Source: Hemerocallis citrina (taxonomy: Eukaryota > Streptophyta > Magnoliopsida > Asparagales > Asphodelaceae). Taken from it: a DNA stretch of 64,000 nucleotides. The position numbers and the translations under genes were made by a program. Under the pieces are notes generated by a model that was given only the letters and a program-made list of their open reading frames with translations, did no database searches and was not told where the DNA came from. The stretch is taken from the NCBI GenBank assembly GCA_017893485.1, contig CM030360.1:17593971-17657970 (forward strand), read 5' to 3'. Positions 42,946-54,775 of this stretch are shown in pieces. Position 1 is the stretch's first letter; every line of letters starts with the position of its first letter.

Positions 42946-43081
42946 CATGCCGAGGCGTGGAAAGAGGGTAAATATAAATGATGGCAACGAGAGCCATGGG
43001 GATGAGCAGCCACTAAATAATAGTGGCAGGCAAACATATGAGAGTGAGGGTAGCACGCCGCCCACTGTCAAAAAACATCGG
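42946..43081 (+). pseudogene. First exon of a TNPA-like second ORF
   Basis: Met-Pro-Arg-Arg-Gly-Lys-Arg starts a 45-codon frame rich in Asn, Ser and Gly that ends at a strong donor, GTAAGT. Its position downstream of TNP2 in the same direction fits the second gene of CACTA elements, whose product binds the sub-terminal repeats. The body of the gene is missing; only a last-exon-like scrap remains at 47387. Confidence 0.5.
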
Positions 43082-44245
43082 TAAGTCTTGAAATTGGTAT
43101 TTTTAAAGAGATTATGTTACTTGAATGCATGAAAGACACGTACTAGTGTTTGTGAGTCTGCATTGTGGCTGTCGTCTATGTCGCATTTCGTCTATGTTTC
43201 TTAAGTGGGCTGTGATTAGAGAGAAAGAGCTGGAGTGGAGATCTGGAAACCCAAAATAGAGACATCTCGTTTATTATAATCTACACTTATTGTTGGACCA
43301 ATCCCCTCTTGCTGTTGTTGCTGATGTCTCTTTGTGTGCGTGTGGTGAAGAGAATGAAGGGATGAGAGAGAGATGAGGAAAATGCCGCTATGTTAGCCTG
43401 GTGTATCCTCATTCTCTACGATCCCTCTTTCTGGCTCCATATACGGCTTCTATATTAAATTGGTTTCCTTCCACGATGACAGTCCGTAATACTACACTTG
43501 ATATGAGCCCATGTTCATAGCTGCATCCTACTGCATACTCACAAACAACTAATACTTGTCGGCCTTGCATCGTATGCCCAATCCCATTTCGGCACATAAC
43601 CTGGTATAGATGACATTGTACTGATTTGGAGGAGGTGAAAATGGGACCATACAATAGCTTAAGAAGACCATCAGGTTTGTGAAATAAGCTTCACTAACAG
43701 TGAAAGAAACTGGGGATGCTATGCAGCATACTCATTTTGGAAGTGAACCCATTTTGTGTTAAAAAAACCATGCCAAAGATTGCAATCAGATGCATGAAAT
43801 CAGCTTCTTTAACAGTATCTGAAAATGAAAACTTTTCATAATCTGAGCATATATGTTTCTTTAACAGTGACTGTGAACAATTGTTCTTAATTGGGCTGTG
43901 ATTAGAAAGAGACGAGTTGGAGTGGAGATCTGGAAACCCATATAGAGACATCTTGTTCATAATAATTTATTATGGTTGTTGTTCTTGTCGCTCTTGCTGT
44001 TGTTGCTGATGTCTCTATGTGTTCGTGTGCTGAAGGGAAAGAAGGGGTGAGAGAGAGATGAGGAAAATGCCGCTATGTTAGCCTGGTGTATCCTCATTCT
44101 CTACCATTCCTCTTTCTGGCTTCTATATTTGGTTTCCTTCCACGATGACAATTCCAGTTAAAACTACACTTGCTATGAGCCCTATTCGTATTTTTATTCC
44201 ATCAAGAATTGATCTATGACTACAATCTCCATTCAAAACCCAATT

Positions 44246-44565
44246 GTTCACTCAAACATGCTCCTTGTATCTGAACTCAAACATCACATTAATAAACATC
44301 TTTTCTGATAATGGCTACAATTGTGGAAGCTCTCTCTAAGTCTCAATTCATCAAGGTTTTGTTGCCTACTTCTTTACAGAAGCTGGTACTCTATTCTTCT
44401 TTAAAGAGAGGAGAATGGAGTACCAACTTCTGTAAAGAAGTAGGCAACAAAACCTTGAAGAATTGAGGCTTAGAGAGAGCTTCCACAAGTGTAGCCATTA
44501 TTAGAAAAGATGTTTATTAATGTCATGTTTGAGTTCAGAAACAAGGGGCATGTTTGAGTGAACAA
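44246..44565. repeat. 320-bp inverted repeat (hairpin)
   Basis: The left arm starts TTGTTCACTCAAACATGC and the right arm ends GCATGTTTGAGTGAACAA. Between them both arms carry AACATCTTTTCTGATAATGGC, AGCTCTCTCTAAG and GTTGCCTACTTCTTTACAGA in inverted order, separated by a spacer of about 20 bp near 44392-44412. Mismatches are few. A transcript would fold into a long hairpin. Confidence 0.8.
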
Positions 44566-44984
44566 TTTTCCAAACAAGCTTCACTAACAGTGAAGGAAAC
44601 TGGGGATGCTATGCAGCCTACTTAGTTTCTTTAACAGTGACTGAAAATTTCCATAATCTGAGCATATAAATTTTTCATAATCTGAGCATATATGTTTCTT
44701 TAGCAGTGACTGTGAACAATTGTTCTTAATTGGGCTGTGATTAGAAAGAGACGAGTTGGAGTGGAGAAGGGAAAGAAGGGGTGAGAGAGAGATGAGGAAA
44801 ATGCCGCTATGTTAGCCTGGTGTATCCTCATTCTCTACCATTCCTCTTTCTGGCTTCTATATTTGGTTTCCTTCCACGATGACAATTCCAGTTAAAACTA
44901 CACTTGCTATGAGCCCTATTCGTATTTTTCTTCCATGAACTGAGGATGGTGCATAGGCTAGTGCCTGGTGTATCCTCATTCTCT

Positions 44985-46264
44985 AGCATCCCCAGTTTCT
45001 TTCACTGTGAGTGAAGCTTATTTCACAAACCTGATGGTCTTCTTAAGCTATTGTATGGTCCCATTTTCACTAACTGTTAGTGAAGCTGATTTCAAGCACC
45101 TGATTGTCTTCTTGGCATGTATGTTTTTAAACCAAAAATGGGTTCACTGTGGTCATCAGATGATGGAGAAATTTTCATTTTCAAATACTGTCAATGTAAC
45201 CGGTTTTTTTAACACCAAATGGGTTCACTTCCAAAATGAGTATGCTGCATAGCATCCCCAGTTTCTATCACTGTTAGTGAAGCTTACTTCACAAACCTGA
45301 TGGTCTTCTTAAGCTATTTTATGGTCCCATTTTCACTAACTGTTAGTGAAGCTCATTTCAAGCACCTGATTGTCTTCTTGGCATGTATGTTTTTATACCG
45401 AAAATGGGTTCACTGTGAACTGAGGATATTGTATAGGTACGTATGCCAAAATTCTCCGGCCGGTTTTGCGATATAGTTGGGCTAAAAAAGTAGTAGAGCA
45501 ACATATAAGCTGAGATAATGAAGAAATTTTCATTTTCGGGCACTGTCAATGTAACCTGATTGCAATCTTTGGCATGGTTTTTTTAACACAAAATGGGTTC
45601 ACTTCCAAAATGAGCATGCTGCATAGCATCCCCAGTTTCTTTCACTGTTAGTGAAGATTATTTCACAAACCTGATGGTCTTCTTAAGCTATTGTATGGTC
45701 CCATTTTCACTAACTGTTAGTGAAGCTGATTTCAAGCACCTGATTGTCTTCTTGGCATGTATGTTTTTAAACCAAAAATGGGTTCACTGTGGTCATCAGA
45801 TGATGGAGAAATTTTCATTTTCAAATACTGTCAATGTAACCGGTTTTTTTAACACCAAATGGGTTCACTTCCAAAATGAGTATGCTGCATAGCATCCCCA
45901 GTTTCTATCACTGTTAGTGAAGCTTACTTCACAAACCTGATGGTCTTCTTAAGCTATTTTATGGTCCCATTTTCACTAACTGTTAGTGAAGCTCATTTCA
46001 AGCACCTGATTGTCTTCTTGGCATGTATGTTTTTATACCGAAAATGGGTTCACTGTGAACTGAGGATATTGTATAGGTACGTATGCCAAAATTCTCCGGC
46101 CGGTTTTGCGATATAGTTGGGCTAAAAAAGTAGTAGAGCAACATATAAGCTGAGATAATGGAGAAATTTTCATTTTCGGATACTGTCAATGTAACCTTAT
46201 TGTTTAACACAAAATGGGTTCACTTCCAAACTAAGTATGCTGCATAGCATTCTCAGTTCTTCTT
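44985..46264 (+). repeat. 640-bp tandem duplication
   Basis: 44985-45624 and 45625-46264 are almost identical: CATCCCCAGTTTCTTTCACTG occurs at 44989 and 45629. The 72-codon frame from 45034 and the one from 45674 are products of this duplication. The near identity suggests a recent event. Confidence 0.8.
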
Positions 46265-47386
46265 TTGTTGATAGTGAAGCTTATTTTCATGCATCTGATT
46301 TTGATCTTGGCATGTTTTTTTGAGCAAAACGGGTTTACTGTGAACTGAGGATGCTATAGGTACGTATGCCAAAATCCTCCGGATACGCACAACAATTGGG
46401 TTTTAGATTTAGTTGGGCACAGTGAATTAGTAGAGCAACATATAAGCTCAGTTAATGGAAATTTTCATTTTCAGATACTGTTAATGAAGCTGATTGCCAT
46501 CTTTGGCATGATTTTTGAACAAAAATGGGTTCACTTCCAAACTAAGTATGCTGCTAGCATCCTCATTTTCTTTCACTGTTAATGAAGCGTATTTCATTAA
46601 GATCCAGGATGGCAAATTTTGACTGGGCTATGATTGGATTGTTTAGTGGATGTGGTCTATGTTCTTAATTGGGCTGTGATTAGAAAGAGTGGGCTCGAGT
46701 GGAGAACTGGAAACCCATATAGAGACATCTTGTTCATAATAATTTATTATTATTGTTGTTCTTGTCGCTCTTAAGGTGGTTGCTGATGTCTCTTTCTGTT
46801 CGTGTGCTGAAGGGAAATAAGGGATGAGAGAGAGATGAGGAAAATGCCGCTATGGTAGCCTGGTGTATCCAAAGTCTCTACCTTTCTTCTTTCTGTTTCC
46901 ATTTCTGGCTTCTATATATATTTGGTTTCCTTCCACGATGACAGTTTCCTAAAAATACACTTGATATGAGCCCTATCTTATTTTTTCTTATTTTTCTTAT
47001 ATTTGGTTTCCGTCCACGATGACAGTTTCATGGATTGTCTGAACAATCCATGAAAGACATGCTTAGATACTGAATTTTCATTTGTTTTATTGTTTTAGAT
47101 AGTTGATATTCCCAATCAGAGGAGAATATAAAGGTTTCAAGTTAGATACTGAATTTTCATTTGTTTTGTTATTTTAGATATATTTAAAAACAAAATTAAG
47201 TACGAAATTTTTAGCATTGCAATGTAATTATTTTACCTCTGTATATAGCATTAACAATTCCATTTGCAGTTGGCACTTTCATCTTATAATTCGAGACACA
47301 GGTAGTTCTTTTTGCAAGTTCAAAAAATATGTATATTCTGTATTGTGATCTACTGTTCAATTAAACTATTATTTTTTATTCACAGA

Positions 47387-47428
47387 GTGGTCGTCAAGAT
47401 GAAGGAAATGCAGATGATCAGAGCTGAA
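47387..47428 (+). pseudogene. Last exon of the TNPA-like ORF in CACTA element 2
   Basis: After TTCACAG the frame SGRQDEGNADDQS ends in TGA. It matches the scrap at 29693-29736 in CACTA element 1. Confidence 0.45.
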
Positions 47429-47864
47429 GCTACTCGAGGGGTATGAATCTGCGGTCCTCCTTGCTGTTCTTATGTCCTCCTTGCTGTATGGTTGTTGTTC
47501 TTATGTCCTCCTCCTTGCCGTTGTTATGTCAGACTGGTTTTTTTTATGAGAGTTATGTCATACTTTGAATTTGGGATATTTTGGATATTTGTCAGACTGG
47601 TTTGTTTGGATATTTTGGATGTTAGTCTCTATATTAATTTGTTAATTATGACATTGTTAATTAATCAATGAATTTGGACGTTGATATGACACGTGTGAAA
47701 CTTGATTATCTTTAATTATTCTTGTGTTTGGCTGTGGTTTGCGCAGTAGTATGCAACGAAATTGATCGAATCAGTTGTGAGAATTAGTTTACAGGTTATG
47801 TAAATGAAACTGTGAATTGAAATCGAACGGAAAAGCGGAGTATCGAAAATAAACGGGCATAGCC

Positions 47865-48568
47865 AGAACGGCGTTTTAAAAAACGGCGGTGTATATAATT
47901 TAATTGTTGGAGTGTATGATACACCGGCGTTTCAACGTACGCCGGTGAAAGTTTTCAGCTGTAACGGCACAGGTATATACCGGCGTTTTATAAACGCCGG
48001 TGTATACAACTACACCGCATTTTTAGTCGCGCCGGTGTTCGTAAACAGGGAAAAACAGGCGCTTACAAACGGACATACACCGGCGTTTCTTGACCGCCGG
48101 TATACTTTCGATATACACCGGCGTTTTTATTTACGCCGGTGAATGGATAAATACCGGCGGTTTACAACCGCCGGTGTATGTATATAGGCACACAAACACG
48201 GCACCCAGAAACGGACATACACCGGCGTTTTATGACCGCCGGTATACTTTCGATATACACCGGCATTTTTATTTACGCCGGTGAATGGATAAATACCGGC
48301 GGTTTACGACCGCCGGTGTATGTATATAGGCACACAAACACGGCACCCAGAAATGGACATACACCGGCGTTTTATGACCGCCGGTGTAGTCCTAGTATTT
48401 ACCGGCATCCCCCAAAAACGCCGGTGTAGGACCCTTCGTTTCAGCGACGCCCGCTTCGGCGGCAGTTGGACCGGCATTATTGTAAACGCCGGTGAAAGTT
48501 TTCCCGGCGTAAAAAAACGCCGGTATAGACGGAAAAAACCGCCGGGAAAGCTACTTTCTTTTGTAGTG
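47865..48568. repeat. Right sub-terminal repeat array of CACTA element 2
   Basis: About fifteen CCGGCGTTT/AAACGCCGG or CCGGCGGTTT/AACCGCCGG inverted motifs. A 142-bp unit is tandemly repeated (TATACTTTCGATATAC at 48101 and 48243, with a third partial unit). The long overlapping frames of 64-110 codons here follow the repeat and are not genes. Confidence 0.8.
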
Positions 48569-48571
48569 GAA

Positions 48572-51547
48572 GTAGTTAATAGCAAAAACTGCCAAAAAAA
48601 TATATATATCAATTGCATCAAAACAATAGAAAAAATAGGAAAACTAAACTAAAAATCTATTTGCAGATAATTTTTTAAGGTAGAACAACTTGACGAGAAC
48701 ATGTTTCTTGTTTACACTTAAACTATAGTCAGGTATCGGCTTGTATTTATCAGTAATATCAGAACATATCAGTCGAACTGGAAGGCAAGTTTCTATATGG
48801 TAATGACAATGCATCTCATTATCAACTGATAAATGAAACCATGATGTAAACTATTTATGACAAGATCATGTCAAGATCAGTAGCAAAAAGTTTTTTTTTA
48901 AAGATTTTTTTTTTTTTTTTTTGCAAGATGATCCTAATGCAAACAAAATCATGGAAGGGAAATAACCGTCTTGTGGGTCAGTGAATGCATAGGCACCCAA
49001 ATTTTCATTTCTAAAGTAATAGTAGAAAATCTCACCATCCATATGAAGATCCCCTGTGTTTATCCTTTCGTCTGAAACATTTGGTTACATATCAAGATAT
49101 GCTCTTGTCGAAGCAGTAGGTCAATTCATACATGATCCGAGACAACTTAATAATCTACATAATCAAATGGTATAGAAAGTTTAACAGATGATTATCTCAT
49201 CAATTAAAGGTCAATAAAAAGTATTGTTAAATCACTAGATACATAAAAGGAAGTTTCGATACCACTAAAATCTTTTATACCTGAGAGATGTGGATCATCC
49301 TTGAAATGGCATCTTCAAATGCTTCCAGAGCAATAGCTATGAGAACGACATTAATGATATAAAATTAAAGAGATACATTGAACAATTAAAGTCTAATCTG
49401 AACTATTAAAGTCATTACCACTGAGAAACCCCACCACCGCCGCCTCCCCTTCAAACCACACCACCGCACCACTTCATTTCGACCATCATCACACTGCTTT
49501 GCTCTCAGCCACATATAAGACAGAATGAAGCACACAAATCCAAAATTATCTTATAACAAAGCTATTTGTTTGTTATAGCAGCATTCTACAATCAATAACC
49601 TCGGATGTGTTACGCAGATTGAGATATTAATTAATTGACATTTACATAAAACTCTGAGATTGAGAATGAATAGATACCCCAACATTGTTGCTCTTCCAAA
49701 GCTTGCGAACGCCATAATCCACGGCCTGCAATTTAATTTTAAAAATAAATCAATTCAATCATCACCCAAATTTCTTTATACAAAATAATCCCCCAAATCA
49801 AATCAAATCAAAATCAGATCAGATCAAAAAATGAGCATACCCGTTCTCCTACGAAAAAAAATGAATGTACGCAGTACAAACACACGATCTTAGGCATACA
49901 TGAATTATAATTATCAATGAAATTTATTATTCATGACATAGTAGACAGAGAGTTTCTCCTTCAATTTTTTTATTAATAATGATGGGTACTATTGTTAAAA
50001 TTGATACATTATACTGAAACATATATTATACTTATTTAATTATGTTCACTCTTTAATTGGATGTTCCACTTTATATATAACTATGCACAAATCTCACCCT
50101 GATAACACAAAGTAATAAATTTGTTGGAGGGAACATAAAGCAGCAACATGATAAGGCAGAAAGATTATCAAAAATCTGGATGGTGAATTGGTAACGTGAT
50201 AATCTCAGTTATTTTTTAAGTGAAAATCTAACCCTTTTAAAGAGTAATGTATATCATTCCTAGGATTTTATTTCCCATGAAAATATAAAAATCCTTCCAA
50301 AACTATATGCATATCTTACCAATCCTGGTAATCCAGAGGGTAACCCTACATTCCCTTATCGTGTACCAAACGCCCCCTTAGAGTTCAAAATAAACATAAA
50401 TTTAAATTAAATATATAGTCCTTATTTAACATAGGATTAAGTATTCAACTAATATTTAAATTATATTAAATCCCAAATTAATATTTCAAATTATATCAAG
50501 AGATTATCTCAAATAAATCAAATAAATTAAGATATATACTACATATTGCTAAATTATAACCATAATTTGTGGCTTCAATTGGGCTCATGTTGATTTGGCT
50601 TCGCTTCATATTTTGTTGGACTCTTCTTCGAACCTCATAGATCATATGCATTAAGAAGATTTGAGGCATATTTCCAACACTATCTTCCCAATACATATTT
50701 AATTTACTGGTTGAGGAAGTTGCTATCATAATTTTGTAATGGTTCCTTGATCCCCTGAACTTCTTATGTATATAATTTTGTGGAAACATAAATCCATATT
50801 TCTGTAATTTTGTTAATCTTATAATGGCCATTTCTATATAATTATACTTCTAGCTCGAATATGAAAAATGCTAAGTATACTACCTTTTTCTTTTTTATAC
50901 TATTTTCGTAATATTTACATACTACTAAACTGATGAAGATGGAGCGTATGTAAACATTTTTACATTAACTGTTAGTGAACATCACTTTCTTAAGTCTATG
51001 AGTGTAAAATTAGTACCCAAGTAGTTTAATTAACACTACTTCTTGAAAATATATTTGAATTGATTAATTAGTCTAAAGTCCAGTAAACCAACCTAGTTAG
51101 ATATCTTTGGCTCATACTAGTTTCATCATTTATCATGTCTTTACTTTCTATAACTCTTATACGATCACTTCTCAATAGAAAACTCATATTCAATCAACAA
51201 CGGAATGAGGAACGAGTTGTATTTGTATCGTCCCATTTGAGGGGGATATATCTATTTGATATTTTTTAATAGTGTTTAGGCTAGAGTCATTTGACTCTAT
51301 CCAATTATCGAAAGAAAAAAAAATCTATTTGCTCAATTCTTGGGAAATTTTTTTTAGAAACAAAGCAAGAAGCTTTTATTCATCAACACATTACAGATTG
51401 TTACATTACAACATTCAATACGACCGACAATTATACTTGAACATATATGATTAAAACAAACTTAAAACATCAATAGTAGTAGACGGAGGACGCAACATTA
51501 TTATATAATGCACCTCAAGTGCAATTAATATTGATTCAAACCATACT
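48572..51547. other. Intergenic with exon-like scraps, no recognised gene
   Basis: Minus-strand exon-like pieces with splice-like borders occur at about 49690-49740 (around MAFASFGRATML), 49284-49340 (AIALEAFEDAISRMIHIS) and 48930-49075 (open, DGEIFYYYFRNENLG). They do not join into one frame that I recognise. A 111-codon minus-strand frame at 50496-50831 has AT-driven composition and no known motif. The rest is AT-rich. Confidence 0.4.
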
Positions 51548-52355
51548 TTAATTATACCCTGCTGGAGAACCACCTTTCCTTGGGTCACTAATAGCATTAA
51601 GAAAAGTAAAAGCAGTTTCTTGGTTTTTGGAGTCAACTGTAACCATATCTTCGTACACCACGAACTGGCAAATAGCTCCTTCTCCGTCCCATTTTTCAAC
51701 TACATGACCCTTGTCTTCTAGATAATCAATTAGATTTTTGGAGACCTCAATATGATCTTGCGTGACTGTCGTGTAATTCTCATATTTAACCTTGTCTGGA
51801 AATAACTGCACATTCAAAAGAGCTATATTTAGGGAAAAAGTATTTGAATAAATGTTTTTTTTGGCACAGAAAGGTTTAGAAGTTTTTGGGAAATTTTTTA
51901 CTTCTTATTAGGTGTTTAAACTGAATGAAACAGAGTAAAATGCTCGAATTTAAATTCATGCTCAAATGAATGTTGGGGTAAAAATAAATTAATTAATTTT
52001 CATTTATTTTACTATTATTATATTCTTGGTGGTTAATTATTTTTATTATTTTTCTAGTTCTTTATTTAAAAATTGGACTATTGAAAAAGATACACTATCA
52101 TTTGATTTAGATTTCAGTGTTTTAGAAAAACTGAGTACTAAATTTTGTAAAAAAAACTGAGTAATTAAAATTTATATAAAAAAAAAAGAATATATCTTTG
52201 TGTATATCTCTAACCGTGTGATAAACTCTTGGACTGATGACCGAATCCAATGTGCGCATTTTAAGGCCAAAGTAATTCAAAAATACTTGAGTTACTGTTA
52301 TAAGGATCAGGGGTCCCCCACTTGCACCAATCACAGCCTTTAGTTCGCCATCCTA

Positions 52356-52696
52356 CTGAAAATAAACATGAATCAAAAAAAATAAAATAAAATAAAATAA
52401 AGGAAAGAAAAAAAATTAAGTAATAAAAGATATCATTTATATATGTAATCCTTAATTTTTAAATTAAAGATAACAATTATGGAGATAGGCAGATTAAGTT
52501 TTGAAACATTTCACTCGGTTACAATTAATTTGATTCATAAAATCATTGAACATAAGGATTCTAGATTGCATTTTGCTATATTTAATTAGAATATATAATC
52601 TTCAAAATAAGCAAGGATCCATATATAAACCCCAAGAATAGAAAGAAAAGAAAACAAGAGAACTAGCTAGGATGCAATTTTTTGTAAGAATTTTAC
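52356..52696. other. GGT intron where the catalytic exon is expected
   Basis: 341 bp of AT-rich DNA with an (AATAA)n-like tract near 52378-52402. Neither strand encodes the expected GGT segment around the catalytic Thr. Confidence 0.7.
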
Positions 52697-54091
52697 TTGT
52701 CACCATAGTCCCGAGGATCCTTAGATGTCTTGTCATCCCTTATGCAATCCTTCACAGCATCAGCATACCCTTGATCGAGCATATCGTTGAGGACTTTCTC
52801 AATTTTGTCTGGATGTTTGTTAACAATCGGATCTCCAAGATTCATTCTCATTGCAAACACATGTTTCAATGCTTCAATAAACCGATGACGCCCAAGGTCA
52901 CCAGTAACTTCATCGGGAATTCCACAGCTTTGAAGAATGTTCAGCATCTGCGCGCGTGTTAATATATACATGAAAAACACATAATTCACTCTTGTAAGAA
53001 AATATGACCATGAATCAGATATATGCATGCTTTTAATTGAGAGTAGTTAGGACACCTGCAATTAATTAATATATATATATACATGCATGTGTTATAGCTT
53101 TAAAAAAAATGCCAACTAAATATAATTAATCTTTCGATCAATCCCCATTTTATGTAGATCGAACATTAATATATAGCAGTGTAGTCACACAGCTATATAT
53201 ATATATTTACCATTATGAATGCGGCTCCACCAGATGAAGGAGGAGGCATGGTGAGGACTTCCAGCCCCGAGTCCGGCCCAAAAACCCGTGCATTTAAAGG
53301 TTGCCTAACTATAACCTCATACTCCTTCAAGTCGTCGATAGTGAGTATCCCATTTGCGTTTTGAATGTCTTGAACTAGATTTCTCCCTATCTCACCACCA
53401 TACAACACACTAGGTCCATTTTCTGCAATAGCTGACAGTGTAGCTGCGAGCTTCTCATTTTTGCACGTATCATGGGCCTTTAGCAGTTGATTTCCTTTCG
53501 TATACACACTTTTAAGTCCTGTGTCCTTGAAGATACTTGATTCCTGGATAAGCATTTGACGATACAGATATTCGGATATGGTGAATCCATTTCTTGCAAA
53601 ATCAATAGCTGGTTGAACAAGCCTTGACCACTTGACATTGCCACTGCCGTACTCGTCCCATGCCTTATAAAGACCCTTGAGTTCGCCTGGAATGGCAATT
53701 GAGTGTGGTCCACTAACTTTTGCTTTAGGATCAGTATTGTACATATTCTGCAAAAACAAGATATATATATTTACATAGCTACGAAAGGTCTGGATTATTA
53801 TTCTGATAACATATATAGATCTAGTTTGTCATGAATTTGAGTCTTCAGGCGGGATAACAATTTAAATGAAAATAAAACCAACATAATTATTGATCAGATA
53901 GCACCAGCTAGCCACTACGAATTGTATCGGTTGTTTATTTTGTTACTTGTGTTCTTGAAAATTACCGAAGGAAATGCTATGATATGTAATTAGATTTGGC
54001 TATAAATGACATATTGATCATATATATATAACCAAAATATACAGTAGGAAAAAATATAACCAATGGAGCCCATTCATTTAAGCACTTATAC

Positions 54092-54122
<31 letters not shown>

Positions 54123-54699
54123 CATGTACTCATTCATGTCTACCAATTTTAAATAGAAATTTCTTTTTCCCAGGAGATCGATCGGTGCTTATAATTTTTT
54201 CCATAAAACGAGGGGCAGACATGACTCTCTGATAATCTCCTTGATATACAAAGATGACAGATAAAATTAGTAATGCATATTCAGGGTGCATGATTATTTA
54301 GCAAATACGAGCATAAAAAATTGTAGTTGTACCTAATATCATATGTTTGTAGTTGCAGAGATATATAATTAATACCGGATTGGTTTTGTGTGGAGCTCGT
54401 TCCCTCATGTCAAGGGCTGTAGTAGTCCCATTTGCCAACCTTATTACCATGAAGGCGCCTCCACCGATACCGCTTGATGCAGCACTAACCACACCCAAGC
54501 ACAAGGCAGTGGCCACAGCTGCATCCACTGCATTACCATTTTCTTCCAGCACATCCTTCCCAACTATAGAGCATCTACCATCATCAGCAGCAACTGCAGC
54601 TTTTTCAACTACAATTTGGGGTATTACCTTTGGAAGTACACTAGGAATTGGACTTGGATTTGGACTTGGGCTTTGACCGGGCAAAGGGCTTAGGATTGG

Positions 54700-54775
54700 A
54701 CTTGGACTTTGACCAGGACTTGGGCTTGGGCTTGGGCTTGGGCTTGGGCTTGGGGAAATTCTTACAGCCCGAACT
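54700..54775 (-). repeat. Ser-Pro coding hexamer repeat in GGT exon 1
   Basis: The plus strand shows GGGCTT/GGACTT hexamers in tandem (about 54718-54752), encoding alternating Pro and Ser on the minus strand. Further SP and LP pairs follow downstream to about 54640. Alternating Ser-Pro is the classic signal for arabinogalactan-type glycosylation in secreted plant proteins. Confidence 0.7.

Larger units (their letters stand above)
43082..47386. repeat. Amplified and inverted non-coding blocks of CACTA element 2
   Basis: A block with GCCGCTATGTTAGCCTGGTGTATCC occurs at about 43384, 44070, 44806 and 46848. GTTCACTTCCAAA-type blocks occur in both orientations (inverted near 43690-43810). The frames of 60-94 codons are repeated in register with the DNA repeat and are not genes. 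This replaces the expected body of the TNPA-like gene. Confidence 0.65.
37487..48568 (+). mobile_element. CACTA (En/Spm) element 2, 11.08 kb
   Basis: Perfect 29-bp terminal inverted repeats begin CACTACAAAAGAAAGTAGCT. The target duplication is GAA (37484-37486 and 48569-48571). Sub-terminal arrays of CCGGCGTTT...AAACGCCGG motifs lie at both ends. Inside are a TNP2 transposase with a central deletion, one exon each from the start and end of a TNPA-like gene, and large blocks of amplified non-coding repeats. Perfect TIRs and target duplication suggest a recent insertion. It can move only with help from another element. Confidence 0.93.

Noticed and set aside
47912..48652. Overlapping frames of 64-110 codons reading RRF-, TPAF- and GG-rich peptides
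   Set aside because: They follow the CCGGCG inverted motifs and the 142-bp tandem unit of the CACTA end, and repeat in register with the DNA.
50496..50831. A 111-codon minus-strand frame as a gene
   Set aside because: It lies in AT-rich DNA, with no recognised motif, no clear start context and no splice partners.
54353..54676. Plus-strand 107-codon frame over GGT exon 1
   Set aside because: It is the antisense shadow of the GGT coding exon, including its Ser-Pro repeat.
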